Assembly: GCA_003993805.1 (NCBI GenBank)
Contig: RSEF01000005.1
Location: 21,435,330-21,499,329, forward strand
Source of the DNA: Himantopus leucocephalus
Taxonomy: Eukaryota > Chordata > Aves > Charadriiformes > Recurvirostridae
Direction: 5' to 3'
Length of the DNA stretch: 64,000 nucleotides
Shown: in pieces, positions 49,410 to 63,132 of the stretch
How the letters are laid out: each line of letters starts with the position of its first letter
How positions within the stretch are numbered: the first letter of the stretch is position 1
Notes under the pieces: model-generated
Database searches by the model: none
What the model saw: only the letters and a program-made list of their open reading frames with translations
What the model was told of the DNA's origin: nothing
Position numbers and translations under genes: made by a program

Positions 49410-50136
49410 TTAAAAGGACAAAGGATTTAAACAATTGATGTTTTCTTCAGTAAGTACGTATGTGAAATTCCTTATGAGAAAGGTGACATGTACTGGGTGA
49501 AGGTATTTTAGTTTGTGGTATTCCTATGCCACCAGTGCATAGAAACCATATCTACTTTCCCTTTCCTAACAATTAAAATAAAGACACCTTTCACTGATTT
49601 CATCTGTGATCTAGACAAATTTCCAGCCTTGTATTTAAGATTCTGATACCTTGTTCTGCCTCTCTCAGGAGCTGCATGGGTTTCAACAACAGTAAAGTGT
49701 AACAACAGGAAATTTCAGATGACAGAGAGGAGCTTTGTGTTATTCAGCAGAGCACTGTGCAGGGTACCTCAGGCAGACTCAGCCTGGAACCAGTAGTGTA
49801 GCCACAGGCTGAAATAATCTTACATATGAAGATTATGCCATTTTGGTCGAGTTGTAGAAAGTTATTCTTCCTGTTTAAATGTCTATTGTACCATATAAAT
49901 TTGCCTGTTCAGTTGAAGGTAGCTCAGGGATACATATGGGCTCCATTCTCCATGGTGTGGTGTGGTATGGAACTATACAGTATTGGCTCTGCAGACAACC
50001 ACACACCCTCTGCTGGCAGTACTAACTCAAGAAGCATGGAAGCAAGCTGTGCTCTAGCCCATGTGCTCCTGTTAACAGTAAGATAATCGTATACTAATTG
50101 CAATATTAGCTAACTGATTCTGTCAGATAAGCAGCC
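49410..50136. other. Non-coding DNA
   Basis: No gene or mobile element recognised. Confidence 0.45.
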
Positions 50137-50173
50137 AAATATTACCAGTCCCATTAAGGGACTGGTAATATTT
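50137..50173. repeat. Perfect inverted repeat, 16-bp stem, 5-base loop
   Basis: The left arm AAATATTACCAGTCCC (50137-50152) and the right arm GGGACTGGTAATATTT (50158-50173) are exact reverse complements around ATTAA. No terminator or microRNA role is implied; the stem is too short for a typical microRNA precursor. The following 60 bases weakly resemble the MIR stretch with CCAAGGT. Confidence 0.97.
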
Positions 50174-53100
50174 CCCAAGGGCAAATTTGGACAACAAGGT
50201 TAGGTAATTGGACCAAGGTTTTTTCAGAATATCAGACTAACATTTATAACACAAAATACTTTGCTGGATCATGTTAGCTCTTAGTCTCTACTGTTGACAG
50301 CCTTATGAACTAATTTGAAGTAGAAGTGGCAGAGTTGCAGACTAGACTGAATTAAGTGTGTATCCAAAAAACAGATCTTCATTGAGTGTTTGAGATATGT
50401 GTGATTAAAACATTGCATATACTTCAATGATATTTATTTCATTACGCATAAACTTTGTGCCTGTGAAAGGCAGAAATATTCCTTAACATGTGACTTCAGC
50501 TAATGTTATTGGCAGAAAATCAGTTAAGGTTATTTTTTTTAATACAGTTTTTTTTGCATCTTTAAATTATTTGAAATAAGATACGTGAATTTGGGGGGAT
50601 TTTGGGGGATTTGTTTGACTTGATTGACCAAGAAGACAGCAGTGTTGAAAAAAATGAATCTTCGGCAATGTACACTGCTCTCAGGTTTTTGCATATTGTA
50701 TATTGTTGGCACAGCCACAGGTTAAAAATATGAAGTTTGCATTTAAAATATAGCTCTTCTGTTCAGCCTAAAACCTTGCCCAGGACCTATTCACTGTTTA
50801 AAATGGTCAAATAAGTTCTTTATCATACTCTGTTTCTGATGGATCCAGTTTTTATCAGGAAAAGTAGAAGCATACTTATCATTCCTGATGCACTCTGTGC
50901 AAGGCAGAGCTGGGAACGGAAGTTACTAATTGCCTCTTTTAACAATATTTGTCTCCTCAACAACATTGAAAGCCATAATCTGATTCTGAAGTCATCTTTA
51001 ATGAGGTTGTATATATATATCACTATGTTCTAGGAAAGCATGCTTTGAAACACTGACTTTTCCTGTCTTTAATACTGTCTGTTTACTCTTTCCCTTATTT
51101 CTATTTTCCTTCTTCACTTTCATCTCCTCATTTCTGGTATAAATTAGATAACAACAATCTATCTTTCTTTCTTTCTGTCTCACTCACACTTCTCCTAGAT
51201 AGTTAATGCTATCCATATACAAGGAAAAAATTACAAGAGCATTTTCTTGTCCAGAGTTTAGATGCACCAATGCATCACTTTAATCTCTTATCACCTTTAA
51301 TCATATTTCAAGGAACTAAACTTGTAAAGGCTGAAAAAGAAGCAATAAAATTGTAAAATATCCTTCTTCTAAGTTCATATCTCCCACCCACACCTGTTCT
51401 AGTTCAACACCTGCCCTCCAGCACTGTCAGGGCAAGACTGAGGCATGGAAAAGCAACTGTAGTAGTATGACAACTACGTGATAAAAACTTCTAAGCTACT
51501 TGATTTAGCCCCTAGCAATCTTTCTTATTGTGTTTAAAAGAAGTGACTCCCTCTGTTGCACGATGCCATTGAGAAGTTTCACGTACAACCTCAATGGACA
51601 GGATGCCCATTTTGTAGCAGTAACATCGCATATCCAAACCTGTTTGATTTTCTATCCTTGAGTTGCCATGGAGAACTTACATAGCCCCATCTTTTTGTCT
51701 TTCTTAATTGTGCAATTTGCAAGATAGCCATAGTGCCCATTCACGCTCTCCCAATATGTAGAAATTTAGGCAACCTGTTAGGACACATGTAACACAGCAT
51801 ATCCTGAAGACAAACTTTATCAATCCTGTGATCTGTAAGAACAAAACTGCTCCCTCAAATCAAGTTCTTGACCCATGAAGGCTTGGCCTTTTGTAGAGAT
51901 ATGTACAGAGTATTTCAGAATGAGGATCAAAAAAAGAGAGAAGAAATATTAAAATGAATCAAATTTAATTAGAAACAACCTTCAGTATGGAAATTGGTTA
52001 CTTTGAAGCATAGTAATCTGGATTTGTAGCACGTTCATATGGTTCAAATGTAGCAGTGGTAATGTATGAGCATATATTTCCAGTACACTTTATGATGAGG
52101 TGGTGAAAAATGTTTAAAAGCCTGTGTTCATAAAAGACCCTGAGTAAGTTCCAACACGGAGATATTCAACTCTTCAGTCTGATAGAAGTACTAAGTACGG
52201 ACAAGTTTGAGATAAACCCACACTTTGTACTTAATCAGCTTTATTGTAACATTAGAGGTACAAATCCTGAGTTGCAATGTAGGGAAAGAACTGCTGAGCG
52301 AATACTTCTGAGTAGAACTACCAAATTCAGTGATATTCTGTTTCATTTGATATTAATAATTGTTACTGACAAGTGTTTGGATAAGGTCTAGAAAAATACA
52401 TACAGTGAAATTATGAGCTCTGATTTTTTGATGACTCCTTTCATCTGAGAATTTCTCCCTGAAATGTAATACTTAAAGTTTATCATTCAGTATGTACCTG
52501 TTCCAAGTATCCAAAATAAAGATGCATAACCCAAATAAACACACATCTGAAAAGGTGAATACTACATTGCTTAATGTGTATTCAGCAAAGTATTTCAGAG
52601 TTTTTGATGAACAACTTTCAGGCAACTTATTGATTACATACAGATATCTAAGAAATGCAGGCAAAGCAAGGCTGCTTTTCAAACAATTTATTCATCAAAA
52701 CAGGGGTGTTAATTCATAACATTATTCATTAAAAGTAGCTTGAATGATTTGACCTGAAATGCATTATTTAACAGGTATAAATATTTAAAACCAATATATT
52801 TAATCAAAGGTGATTTAACCACTGCTTGTCACCATAGTCCATTGACAATTGTCCTTTCCTGTTGAATGAATCAACATAATGAGCGACTGCTGAAGCAAAA
52901 GGGACCATTATTTATCATTAGAACAATGTATTGTATATGTGAGACTGATAACTTGATCCTAGAGCCGTCTCAGTTTTCCAACCAGTGTATGAAAGGAAAT
53001 GGAAAAATAATTGTAATAATAGAAAGAACAATCATTTAAATGTTATTAAAACAATGATTAATCATGGAAAAATTACTACATCAACAAGCATCTACTCACA

Positions 53101-53470
53101 TCAGGCATTTTTTACCTCCTGTTTCTTTTAGGCAGTCAAAGACAGTGCAAAAACTAGAGAAATAAAACAGAGAAGATGGAAATTGCTTGAAAAATTAGTA
53201 AGTAGAAAAAGAATACAAAATTAAGATTTAAATCTGTCTTTCAGTGCATTTCAGTTAGTCTCTGGCCGGTCGAAGGAAGACAAAACAAGTATCCAAATCC
53301 TACAAATGTATAGCTTTTGGTTTAAAAAATTAGCAGTGCCTTCAATTTTGGGGCACTGAAAAAAAAATTATGAAATTTATTTTAGCCATTTCCATTATAT
53401 AACCTGTATATATGTAAGGTACATGGATATGTGTACAGGTCACATAAGACATAAGTATACTCACTAAAGA
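50174..53470. other. AT-rich non-coding DNA
   Basis: Short domainless frames. A (TA)n patch is at 51009-51019. Confidence 0.5.
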
Positions 53471-53497
53471 CATGTGTGTGTGTGTCTAGTGTGTGTG
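53471..53497. repeat. (TG)n microsatellite, interrupted
   Basis: Two TG runs are separated by TCTAG. Confidence 0.85.
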
Positions 53498-56400
53498 AAA
53501 CAGAAAGGGAAAAAAAACTACAATAAGCAACAGGATTTTTTCTAAAATAAGTAGAAAATAGCTAAATCAATTGTGGTGGTGTGCACTAGCCTACATTTCC
53601 TTCTTGTCATCTTTAAAATGGCAAACAAACTTGCAGTTGAAAACCTTGCCCTGTGCTCAGTGTGTTAACTTTCCAAAATTTCTTGTTAATTTGGAAAGTA
53701 AATGTGGCTGCCTTGTGAGAGGTGTAGCAGACATATACAGAAATTATGCCAGAGAAAGAGCCATACTAGCTAATTAGATATCTGGAAAGGGATTTAAATA
53801 TACTCACTTGGATAGTTACGTATATAGTTTGTCTGTGCTATTTACCTCTTAATTTTTTCCATTTCTCTGTGTGTGTGTAAATTTTGGAAAATGGTAAAGG
53901 AACGCCATATAATTTACTGATGAGGAAGCCTCAGTGCAACCTCAGTGTCGATGGAATTAGAAATAATAAGGATATATCTTTAAACATTTTAAGAAAAAAA
54001 AAAATGCTATAACAGCTACAGTGCCTTTGCTACTTGAGGCTAAAAAACCCCATGGACAGTAATTTGAGAAAAGCAGAAATGTCAAATGCATCCCTGTTCT
54101 GTACCGTGAAGCAGATATTGAATACTATCCTATGGGAAGGAAGTGGGCATGGAAAATTATCTACAGCAAAAGTTGGCAACATATACTAAATTTAAAGAGT
54201 TCCAAATCTACAAGCATGAATAATATCTAACTGAAAAACTAGAATTAACTAGCTGAAAAGCTCTATGAAACTTTAATGTTAATACTTAGTAAATATTGGA
54301 AAACTGGAGAAATTAAAAAGAACTAGAGGACTTCCATTTACATTCCCTTAACAGTTAAAATAAATGGGCAGCTTCAGGTTGTTTAGCCTGGAAAAGTGCA
54401 CATTACATTTTAGCTTTTTTTTTTCCCTAAACTTCTTTTAGGGTGTAATGTCACGAGTATCAAAACACAGTCCACCAGTTGTACAGGCATACAATGGCAT
54501 TTCTGTGGAGTTTAAAATTAGAGTACAAGATAAGGTGTTCATTTCCAGTTTTTTGCAGACTTTATCTTGTGCAAAGCAGCAAGATGATAGGTTATGTCTT
54601 GATTTATCATAGACAGAATGGATTCAGGAAAAAAAAATAAAAACTCTGCCATAAAATTTTGTCGTTCAAAGGTAACTTTTCTTTTTTGTCTTTTTTTTAG
54701 CAAACCTGAATGAGCAGAGCAAGTATATACTGTAACAGTGATTTGCATCGGGGAGCCATGAGTTTTGGCTATAAGCCATGTAGCTATGGGTTATGAGACA
54801 GTAACTACAATGAAATAAATAAAGCTTTATTAATGATATTGTTGTATCATGGTGTGAAGCATCAGACACTGGCCTCAGCAAATCAGAGAAGGAAATCAAA
54901 TGTTACGGTAGACAAGTTTTTGGATGTGGTATGAAAATCTCTCTAGAGTGTCTGGTTGATTTGCCTTGCTTATATACTTGGGATCATATTATTTACTTAA
55001 TTTAGAGTCAGAAAGGAATTTCCTCCTGGATTAGACTGATAAAGTTCTGATGCTGGTTTTGTTTTCAGTTTCTAACCTTTCTCTAAAATATAGAATATAG
55101 GAAACTTACTATGATCTTATGGATACCATCTCTTAAGAACACTTCAGGATTTTTTCTGCTGATTTTCCCTCAAAATCCACTAAGAATACAAAAACACAAG
55201 CCTCTGAGTCATAAAAATACAGCCAACATTGTGGTAAATGAAGAAAATAGTATGTTGGTGTGTCTTTTTGATTATGGCTATGTTTGTTCCTTAACATAAC
55301 ACCAACCAAACATAGACAGGAAATAATGTCACAGTTGTTCCAGGTGTTTACTTCAAATTTTGTCTAGGGAGAACCTAGCTTAATTAAAAATTTTAGACTT
55401 AAGAAATTGCATGACGTACACTAAGTGATCACTAATGGTGGAACTAAGTGATCTAATGGTTCCTCCTAGCCTTCAGCACATCTGAACGCAGTATTTAATA
55501 TGCTGCTTGAATAAGGGAAGAACAGCTCATTTCTATTTCCACAGAGCAGCAGGGTCTGGCCGATAAAGAAATGTCAGATCTGATACTTATTCTTTAAGCA
55601 TCTACGGTCTTTGTTTCTCTGCTATCTAAATTCAGAGTACCTTGTCTGGTTATATCATCAAGTAGCTTATAACTTGATTTGTTTATCAAACTTTTCAGAT
55701 CCATTTTCTTCCTTTTTTCAATACTTATTCCACTAAAATTGTGTCTTATTTCATGTAGGCAAACTTAAAAACCTGTGCTAAAGATAAAGCTTTTCTTCCA
55801 TATGAACAAAGACAGAGTTATTTGCTTCTGGTACATTTTATTACCACTAAGCTGCCTTGAAGGATCGTCAAGGAGGAATATTCACCGAACGCAGGTTTAC
55901 ACACTTAAGTCTGTGGTCTATGGTGGTTGCCTAAAGTCATCACGTATGAACACTTGCTTCCATTCCTCCTAGTTGAGTGACTGAAATATAAAGCAGCACC
56001 AGACATTTGATGGGTTCTGTCAGTGGTAGCTATTTCATTGTTGCAAAAAAGATGTATGTGGTATAGATGAACAGAACTACAAGAACATGTGAAAGAAGAA
56101 AGGAATCTCTCTGTTCTTAATAATCTAAATGCTCAGATCTTCTCTTCTGAATTTCCTGGCAGAAATCAGCTCACTCCACAGCAACCTCTCTAGTCCCACT
56201 CAAAACTGTAAGCATAAAAAAAGAGCATTTAAAAAAACATGAGCCTGTACTTCAATTAGGCCTTCATACATTCACATGTTAAATAGGCATCAAAACAGCT
56301 GTGATCCTTTTGTCCTTGGCAATTATCAGAGAGTTTGTCTGCAAATTTTGCTTATTTTCATTATTTCTGTACAAATCTGGCTATACGGCTGAATTCTGTG

Positions 56401-58537
56401 CGGGCAAGACTTCCTTGTAGCATACATGAAAGACACTGAGCTACAATGGAGCATTTCAGTACTGTGGCAGTATAACACTTGCAGTAAATACTTGCAAAAA
56501 AAACTTAGAAGCCATCCTAGAGAATCATGAAGAGATCTCTGTAAAAGGTAATACAGATGCTTTTTATTCTCTTTCTGTTACGTACTTTTGTTCATTAAGC
56601 TAGGACTCGAAAAGCAGTAAAACTGGACATTACAGGCGGGGCTAGAGCAGGAGGGTTTCCATAACAAAATGATGAATGTTAAAGTTCTTTTTTCTCTCTG
56701 ATGTTTAACCTCTGCACGCTGAGGTCCTTTTCAGCAATTCAGCTGCATGCAGAAGAAAGCCCTATGATCCATTTCATCCATTTTAAAAAGGCTTGAGATG
56801 ATTTAATGCTGTCATACATGAATTAAATAATCCATTTTCTCAAAGGTGATTCTTCATATGAAAATAACATTTCTGTAATATATAGGTACTAGATAATTTA
56901 CGCAGAACATCATACAATTGTACCAATGACAAATTTTAATTACAGAGTGACTGAGCTCAGTCTAATTCTTTCTGACTCCTGATGTCTCTGTTAATAATCT
57001 GAAATATAATTTCAATACAAATTTGAACGCCTGTTTTTGATTTGGAGATTAGTTAGAACTCCTGCCCCCCTCCCATTCTACATTTCCATATTTTTAGTCC
57101 TATTTCTAATACAGCTATCATCAACTAAAATGAATGAACAATTGACTTGTTCAAAATCATATTCACAGTTCTGCCTGTTTTTATAATTTTAAAGTATTTG
57201 AAAAATATCATTTAGAAAAAGTGATTTCCCTTGATCTTCAGTCTATAGAACCTCACAGGTATTTGATTTTAGGTCAGATCATAATGTAAACCCCATTCTA
57301 ATCTAGGTCTATAAACTGCAACTTAATTTTTCATTTGTTATGTTTCTATTCCATTATGAGGATTCTTTTGTGGTGGTGGGTAGTTGGTCTTGGGACAGTC
57401 TTAGAACAACTTCATCAATGTTGTTTTCTTTTAAAAAGAAAGGATTAAAAATAAATTTATTGACAAAAGAAAACAGATAATTAAGTATTTTAGATGCTTA
57501 TTTGTATGAGCATATAATTATAATGAGCATTACCACTTTTTCAACTGAATAATTAGAGATTCCCCAGAGAGACCTAATGTTCTGGACAGCTTTCTTCTTC
57601 AAAGGTAAGCCACAAAGAAATGGAATAAAGTGTTGCCATCCCCTTCTTGTGAGGAACACAGGGACTTGTAAAAAGCTGAGAGAACATGCATTTTTGAAGC
57701 CATTAGGTGGAATTTTCTGACTCTAGTTCAAAGAAGAGTGTCTGTCTTCATACAGCCTTTAGGAAACAAAATTTCAGCCAGAATATTCCTGGTCATTAGT
57801 CTTTATGGTCAGTATCTTCTAAATTAACTTGCTGTACTTCCTTTTATCGAAACACTGAAACAACAAACTTTTTTTCACATGAAAACTAAAGCTATACTTG
57901 GGATAGAAAAAGTGTAAAGGGTATGTTTACAGTTGTTATAAACTGAAAGAATATTTTATAAACTGAAACAAATTTTATTTTTAAACTTTTAAATTAATTT
58001 GCCATAAATGGGAAAGAAAATTTGTCAAGAGGTGGTTTATTCTCCAAATCAATAATAATGTAACTGATTATTTTCGATTATTTGAAAGAGAAATTTTAAG
58101 ACATATTTTTTGTCTTTTTTATTAATAGTTATTCTATATTGGTTTGATGTATTGAAAAGTGCCTCAAGAGGACCAAATTTCGGTGATTCAGAAGTATTTC
58201 ACATGACTCACAGTCACGGTTTGATGGGCTAATAAATTTAGACAGCAAACCTGTGAAGAAATGATTCACCTGTTTATAGCTAGATGATTACATGTAATTA
58301 GCCTTAATATAGACAGAATGAATTCTTACAGTGGATTTTTTTAAAATATAAAAGAATTTAGTAAAACAATCTCAGTTCCACTGAGGAGAAAAAGCACACT
58401 GGTTCTTGCAGAGGTGACAGATCTTCTGTGACAGGAATGTCTCTCCACTGGTGGTTCTTTGTACTGCTGTGAATTCTGAGATGAGAGATTTTATCTGAAA
58501 CAGAGTACTGGTATGCCTGATGCATCCCTGTTTTTAA
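53498..58537. other. AT-rich non-coding DNA
   Basis: No gene, LTR or LINE end recognised. Short A and T runs are frequent. Confidence 0.45.
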
Positions 58538-58566
58538 ACATATATATATACACACATATATATACT
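58538..58566. repeat. (TA)n/(CA)n microsatellite
   Basis: TATATATATA passes into CACACA and back to TATATATA. Confidence 0.88.
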
Positions 58567-59047
58567 AGCATACAGATTTAAAATTATGATTTTTTCCTTC
58601 AGTATTGAAAGCTTTAAGTCATTACCATGGAAACTGTTTGCATCAGAATACTACTTTTCTCTCCAGCTATTTCAGTACCACTAAATTCTTGCTAATAGTT
58701 TATTATTCACTATCTTTTAAACCCATAGGCATTTCAGTATCTAATTTACTTAACAAATTGTGTCTGAGAAAAGAGAAAAACTTATAGTACAATAAACAAC
58801 ACTATTAATTACTCTGTGGAACAGGGAGCCACTAAGTTTGTCAGAAACATTACGCCTTCAAAATAATGGCACAGAATAATTAAATAAGAACATATTCTAT
58901 TATTAGGGCATATATCCTTTTCTTACATTTATTTATAATAAAGAAAAGTGAAGTTGCATTTATTATAGCTGTGGCCTTTATCCTGCTAAAACAAAGAAAG
59001 AGGAAAAGAAAAAAGCATTCTGCCTGGGAACATATAAGAAAAAATAT
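58567..59047. other. AT-rich non-coding DNA
   Basis: No gene or mobile element recognised. A 60-codon plus frame at 58605-58787 has no domain. Confidence 0.5.
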
Positions 59048-59061
59048 GTCACCATGGCAAC
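59048..59061 (+). promoter_or_regulatory. RFX-type X-box motif
   Basis: GTCACCATGGCAAC fits the RFX consensus GTNRCC-N(0-3)-RGYAAC exactly, with a two-base spacer. A consensus match alone does not prove binding. Confidence 0.35.
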
Positions 59062-59222
59062 CAAAATGTCATTTGTTATACTTTACTCTTTAGAGCATTG
59101 GAGTTCACTTCATTAAAAGACAGAGAAAAGTCCTGTAAATTTAGGAAGGTCATCAATTACAAAATATTTTTTTCTGGAGGCCATTTTGGGTGGTTATAGT
59201 TTGGGAGTTGCACCTTAAACTT

Positions 59223-59322
59223 NNNNNNNNNNNNNNNNNNNNNNNNNNNNNNNNNNNNNNNNNNNNNNNNNNNNNNNNNNNNNNNNNNNNNNNNNNNNNN
59301 NNNNNNNNNNNNNNNNNNNNNN
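59223..59322. other. Assembly gap (100 Ns)
   Basis: Exactly 100 N are present, the conventional placeholder for a gap of unknown size. The true length and content are not known from this window. Confidence 0.98.
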
Positions 59323-59371
59323 GATGATCTTAAAGGTCCCTTCCCACCTTAACAATTCTATGATTATATGA
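59323..59371 (+). mobile_element. CR1 LINE 3' end, plus strand, cut by the gap
   Basis: GATGATCTTAAAGGTCCCTT followed by ACAATTCTATGATTATATGA is the CR1 3' end on the plus strand. The copy starts directly at the gap edge, so its body probably lies in the missing sequence. Confidence 0.9.
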
Positions 59372-62300
59372 ACAGTATTTCCTACATATATATACACGAC
59401 AGAAAGTTCCATCAAAAGGCACATGAATGTGTAGGATTATTAACTGAGTTCACAAGACCTAAGTTTCAGGGAAAACAGCTTGCTCTTTAACATTCTACTT
59501 CATATGTTGTCCTATGACTAGGTTATGTAAATCTAATGCCAAAATTGGCTGATAGCAGGTAAAACTGATGAAGAGCATACAAAGAAAACAATTTTACGAT
59601 GGTAATAGTGTCTGTGATGATGGGTTTATTGCTCCTCTGTTGTTTGGAGAATGATATTGATGTTGTACTTACGAAGAAAAAAGGCCAGACAGAAATGCAA
59701 ATACCTACATTTGTCCAAAACAGTCCCAAAGTGAGCACCAGACCTTTTCAAGTACTGAATGTCTAGTTAATTCTTTATAGATCAAATATCTTTTTTTTTT
59801 TCTTTCTGGCCTTGGAATTTCTTTCTATTTCACATTTTACATCTTCAAGGAAGGAAAGTACCATGGTAATTTGCTGCCCTTGTGTACACTTACCCACCAG
59901 CACCAGCAACTACTTTGATCCCTGTTGTAACCATATTCATTCTAATGGAATTACACAAAGCATGAATTTAGCCCATGTTATTTATTCATGCAGTAAATGC
60001 TATGACTCTTCACCCATCAAATCAACCCAAGTATTCACCCACAAACCATTCTCAATGCAAATGTTGCTAAACAGCTGGGGCAAGAAGGGTAACTGGAGTC
60101 CAAGAAGCTTTCATCTGCCACAGTTTATATGCAGTCTTCTGTGACTGTTTTAGATTAGCTGAAAAATCCTAGAGAGCAATAATCAGATTACTGACAATGT
60201 CACAAGAAAGGATATCAGCAGAGAGGAGAATCTGATGTCTTTTTTTATCTCTTGCCATTTTTAAAAATAATAAAATAAAACAGATATAACACAAATGTGA
60301 ATTGCGTATATACATAACAAGGACGCTCTTTCTGCCCCATTATGTTGTTGAAAAATAAATTGCTAAAATTACAATTGTGCTTGTATCATAAAATGTTCTA
60401 ATTTCCTGTCTTATTTCAAAGCTTTCAATTTTCTGTTTTCTTCTGTTGACTGATTCTAAGAATCCTAAATCCATTCAACTTTGGTGTGTTTTATTCCTGT
60501 CCAAAAAGTTCAATAAATGAAATCTGTAAAATATTATTTATTTCAGTAACATATGAAATAATATCATTTAATCTTTTCGTGCCAACTGCAGAAGCTACTT
60601 ACATCATGTCTGTACTTTCAACACTTTTGTTAAAACTGATTCTTGATGCTTGCAGTACGCAAACCAAAGCCATTTGGTGTAAGAAAGTTAAGTAGTGATG
60701 GTGAATCTTAAGAGCTACGGGCTAGTTGCATTGTTCTATTAGATTTCACTATATACAATTTATTGCTTGTATTTACTATTAAAGGTGTTTTGAAAAACAG
60801 AAGGTCTGTACCATCCTGTTTTAAATAGACTTTAATTATGATAAAGCCCATTTTATGCTGGTTGCAAAGCACAGCTTACATTTACTGTTTACAGGCTGTC
60901 TGGCTAATTTATAACAATACAAGAAAAAAAAAAATCCAAACTAGAAATAGAGATCTTTTAACTTAGCTAAAACTATGTTACAGGAAACTAAGTTTCCAAT
61001 GCTGTCTCCTAATTTAAGGTACAGCATTTAGTTTTCATACCTAAAAAACCTTTGCGTTTTATGATAAGATTACACCGCTGGTGGTGGAGTTTTAATTAAT
61101 AGTCATCACACAAAAGAATCTGAAAACAACATCCTTCAAATGCTAACTTCACGTTCCATGAGCTTAAAATTGGCTGCAGATTCCAGATTTTGTCATCAAA
61201 TTTCTAAATCTCCTCACAGGATTATATTCGGCAAATACACAGTAAAGATGCACCATTTTATTGAAACTGGCTTCAAACTTACTGCTCATCAGCCTTGCAT
61301 AAACCTTCAACTTACATTCACTGGGCCATCAACCAGCATAATTATTCTGATGCTATTAGTTATAAGTGTCATCTGGAAGCCTTGTTAAACAGTTTTAGGG
61401 TTTAGTTTTTTTAAAAAATAAAATTATTAATAATACTTTTTTATTTAGGGATTTTTGTTTCATTATTAATTTTAGTAAGCCAATAAATGTGATAAATGGA
61501 TCTTAACCACTGGTGGTTGCTACATGTCTGTGTTCACAAATTAAAAGTAGAAATATAGTAGATGAGTTAAGGAGCTGAACTGATGAACAGAAATTTTGGT
61601 TACTTTGAGTTAATGCTTTTAGTGACTAAGCAATGGTTAATTTCCTTGATAACTTTGATCACATAATCACATGCCTGGGAAAGCCTCTAGCATAGGTTGC
61701 TGTAACTTTAAAAAAGCAGGGATGTTTTACCCAATCCCTTTAAGACTACAAAGAAAAAAAAAAGGTTATTTTTTTCTGCAAACTTGATCAGATCAGGCTG
61801 AGAAAGTGGCAACTTCCAGGAACAAAGAGACGTTTGTGAGAACTTTAACAAAATTATCAGAAATGTCCAGGAATGGTAAGGAAATTGAAGCTACAAGAAG
61901 TCATATGTGTGTTTCACTTTTAAACAGAAGTATTGTTTGCAGTACTATAACACAGTGTGTCATTCTCATCAGCTGCCACATGTGCCTGGGGAAAGAATTT
62001 TAGACTAGATTAGAACTTTATGGAAAACGTATTTAAATAGTTGGACTATTGTGGAAAGAGAAACTCCTGGATGGGCCATTTTTTAAATGAGTCATGGGCA
62101 GCATTTGTGTAAGAAATACTTTGGATAAGCCATGGAAAATGATGATGAAGTTTACTCAAGACCAGGGTGACTTAAATGCCTAAGTCCCAGTGGTCCCTTA
62201 AAACCTCTCCTGGTGAATGTTCACTGGATGGTGAGTCTCCTATGTGTTTGCTTTGTGTTTGTTGCCAGCTACCACAAAGTTTTGTGTCTTTCATTAATGC

Positions 62301-62817
62301 ATAGTTACCTAAATTTATTTGTGGCTTTGAAACTTAGAGGGGTAATGAGGAATACATATCTCTTTAATTCCAACAGAAGATACAGGCAAACATTGCTCTT
62401 TGGGATTATGTCCTGATGGTCAAGTAGTTATCTGAATTTTCAGCAATATTCAGCAGTATTTTGAGGATTTTTTTGTGGTGGAGGAGTTTGGTTGTTAATT
62501 TCTTTTGCACACTTGGAAACAAAACTCAGAAATGAATATCAATTGTACTGTTTGGTTAGTGCTTGATCTAGCTCAGACTCACCCTCGCTTCATTCTGGAA
62601 AGGAGGTTTGCTGAGTCAGAAGATGAGGATTTCTAAAGATATATGTCCCTCCATCTCAGTTCAATCTATTTTGAGGATAAGGTGGGAAGAAGCCACTCAC
62701 TTAATCTAATTATACTTTTGGCTTGACTTGTAAAATGCAAGGACAAAAATACATTGTAAATGAATTTACTAACCTTTAAAAATCTTTGAAAGCCTTCAAC
62801 GTTTATTTCAACTTATT

Positions 62818-62843
62818 CTTCAGACTCATAGTTGAGTCTGAAG
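62818..62843. repeat. Inverted repeat, 11-bp stem, 4-base loop
   Basis: CTTCAGACTCA (62818-62828) and TGAGTCTGAAG (62833-62843) are exact reverse complements around TAGT. Confidence 0.9.
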
Positions 62844-63107
62844 CACTCCACTTACTTTCAGTTTTGCATCTTCCTTCTACTCAGGTGCTTCCTAAATATA
62901 GAACTGCTGGTAGGAACCTCACAGCAAAACATTCAGTATGTCTTTAAATATAATGGAGATGTTCTTTGCTTTAGCCTTGCCAAGTGGCTGATTGCTGGCA
63001 GCTGAAAGAAGGGACAGATGGCCATCCAGCTCTATCTGCACCCTATTGAGATGAACAAGTGACAATCTGCAAAAACTCAAAACTAATTTAAACTGATTTA
63101 ACCTCAG

Positions 63108-63132
63108 GAAACCCAAGAATCTCTTGGGTTTC
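63108..63132. repeat. Inverted repeat, 11-bp stem, 3-base loop
   Basis: GAAACCCAAGA (63108-63118) and TCTTGGGTTTC (63122-63132) are exact reverse complements around ATC. It lies 264 bp after the 62818 hairpin, with no sequence relation between them. Confidence 0.9.
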
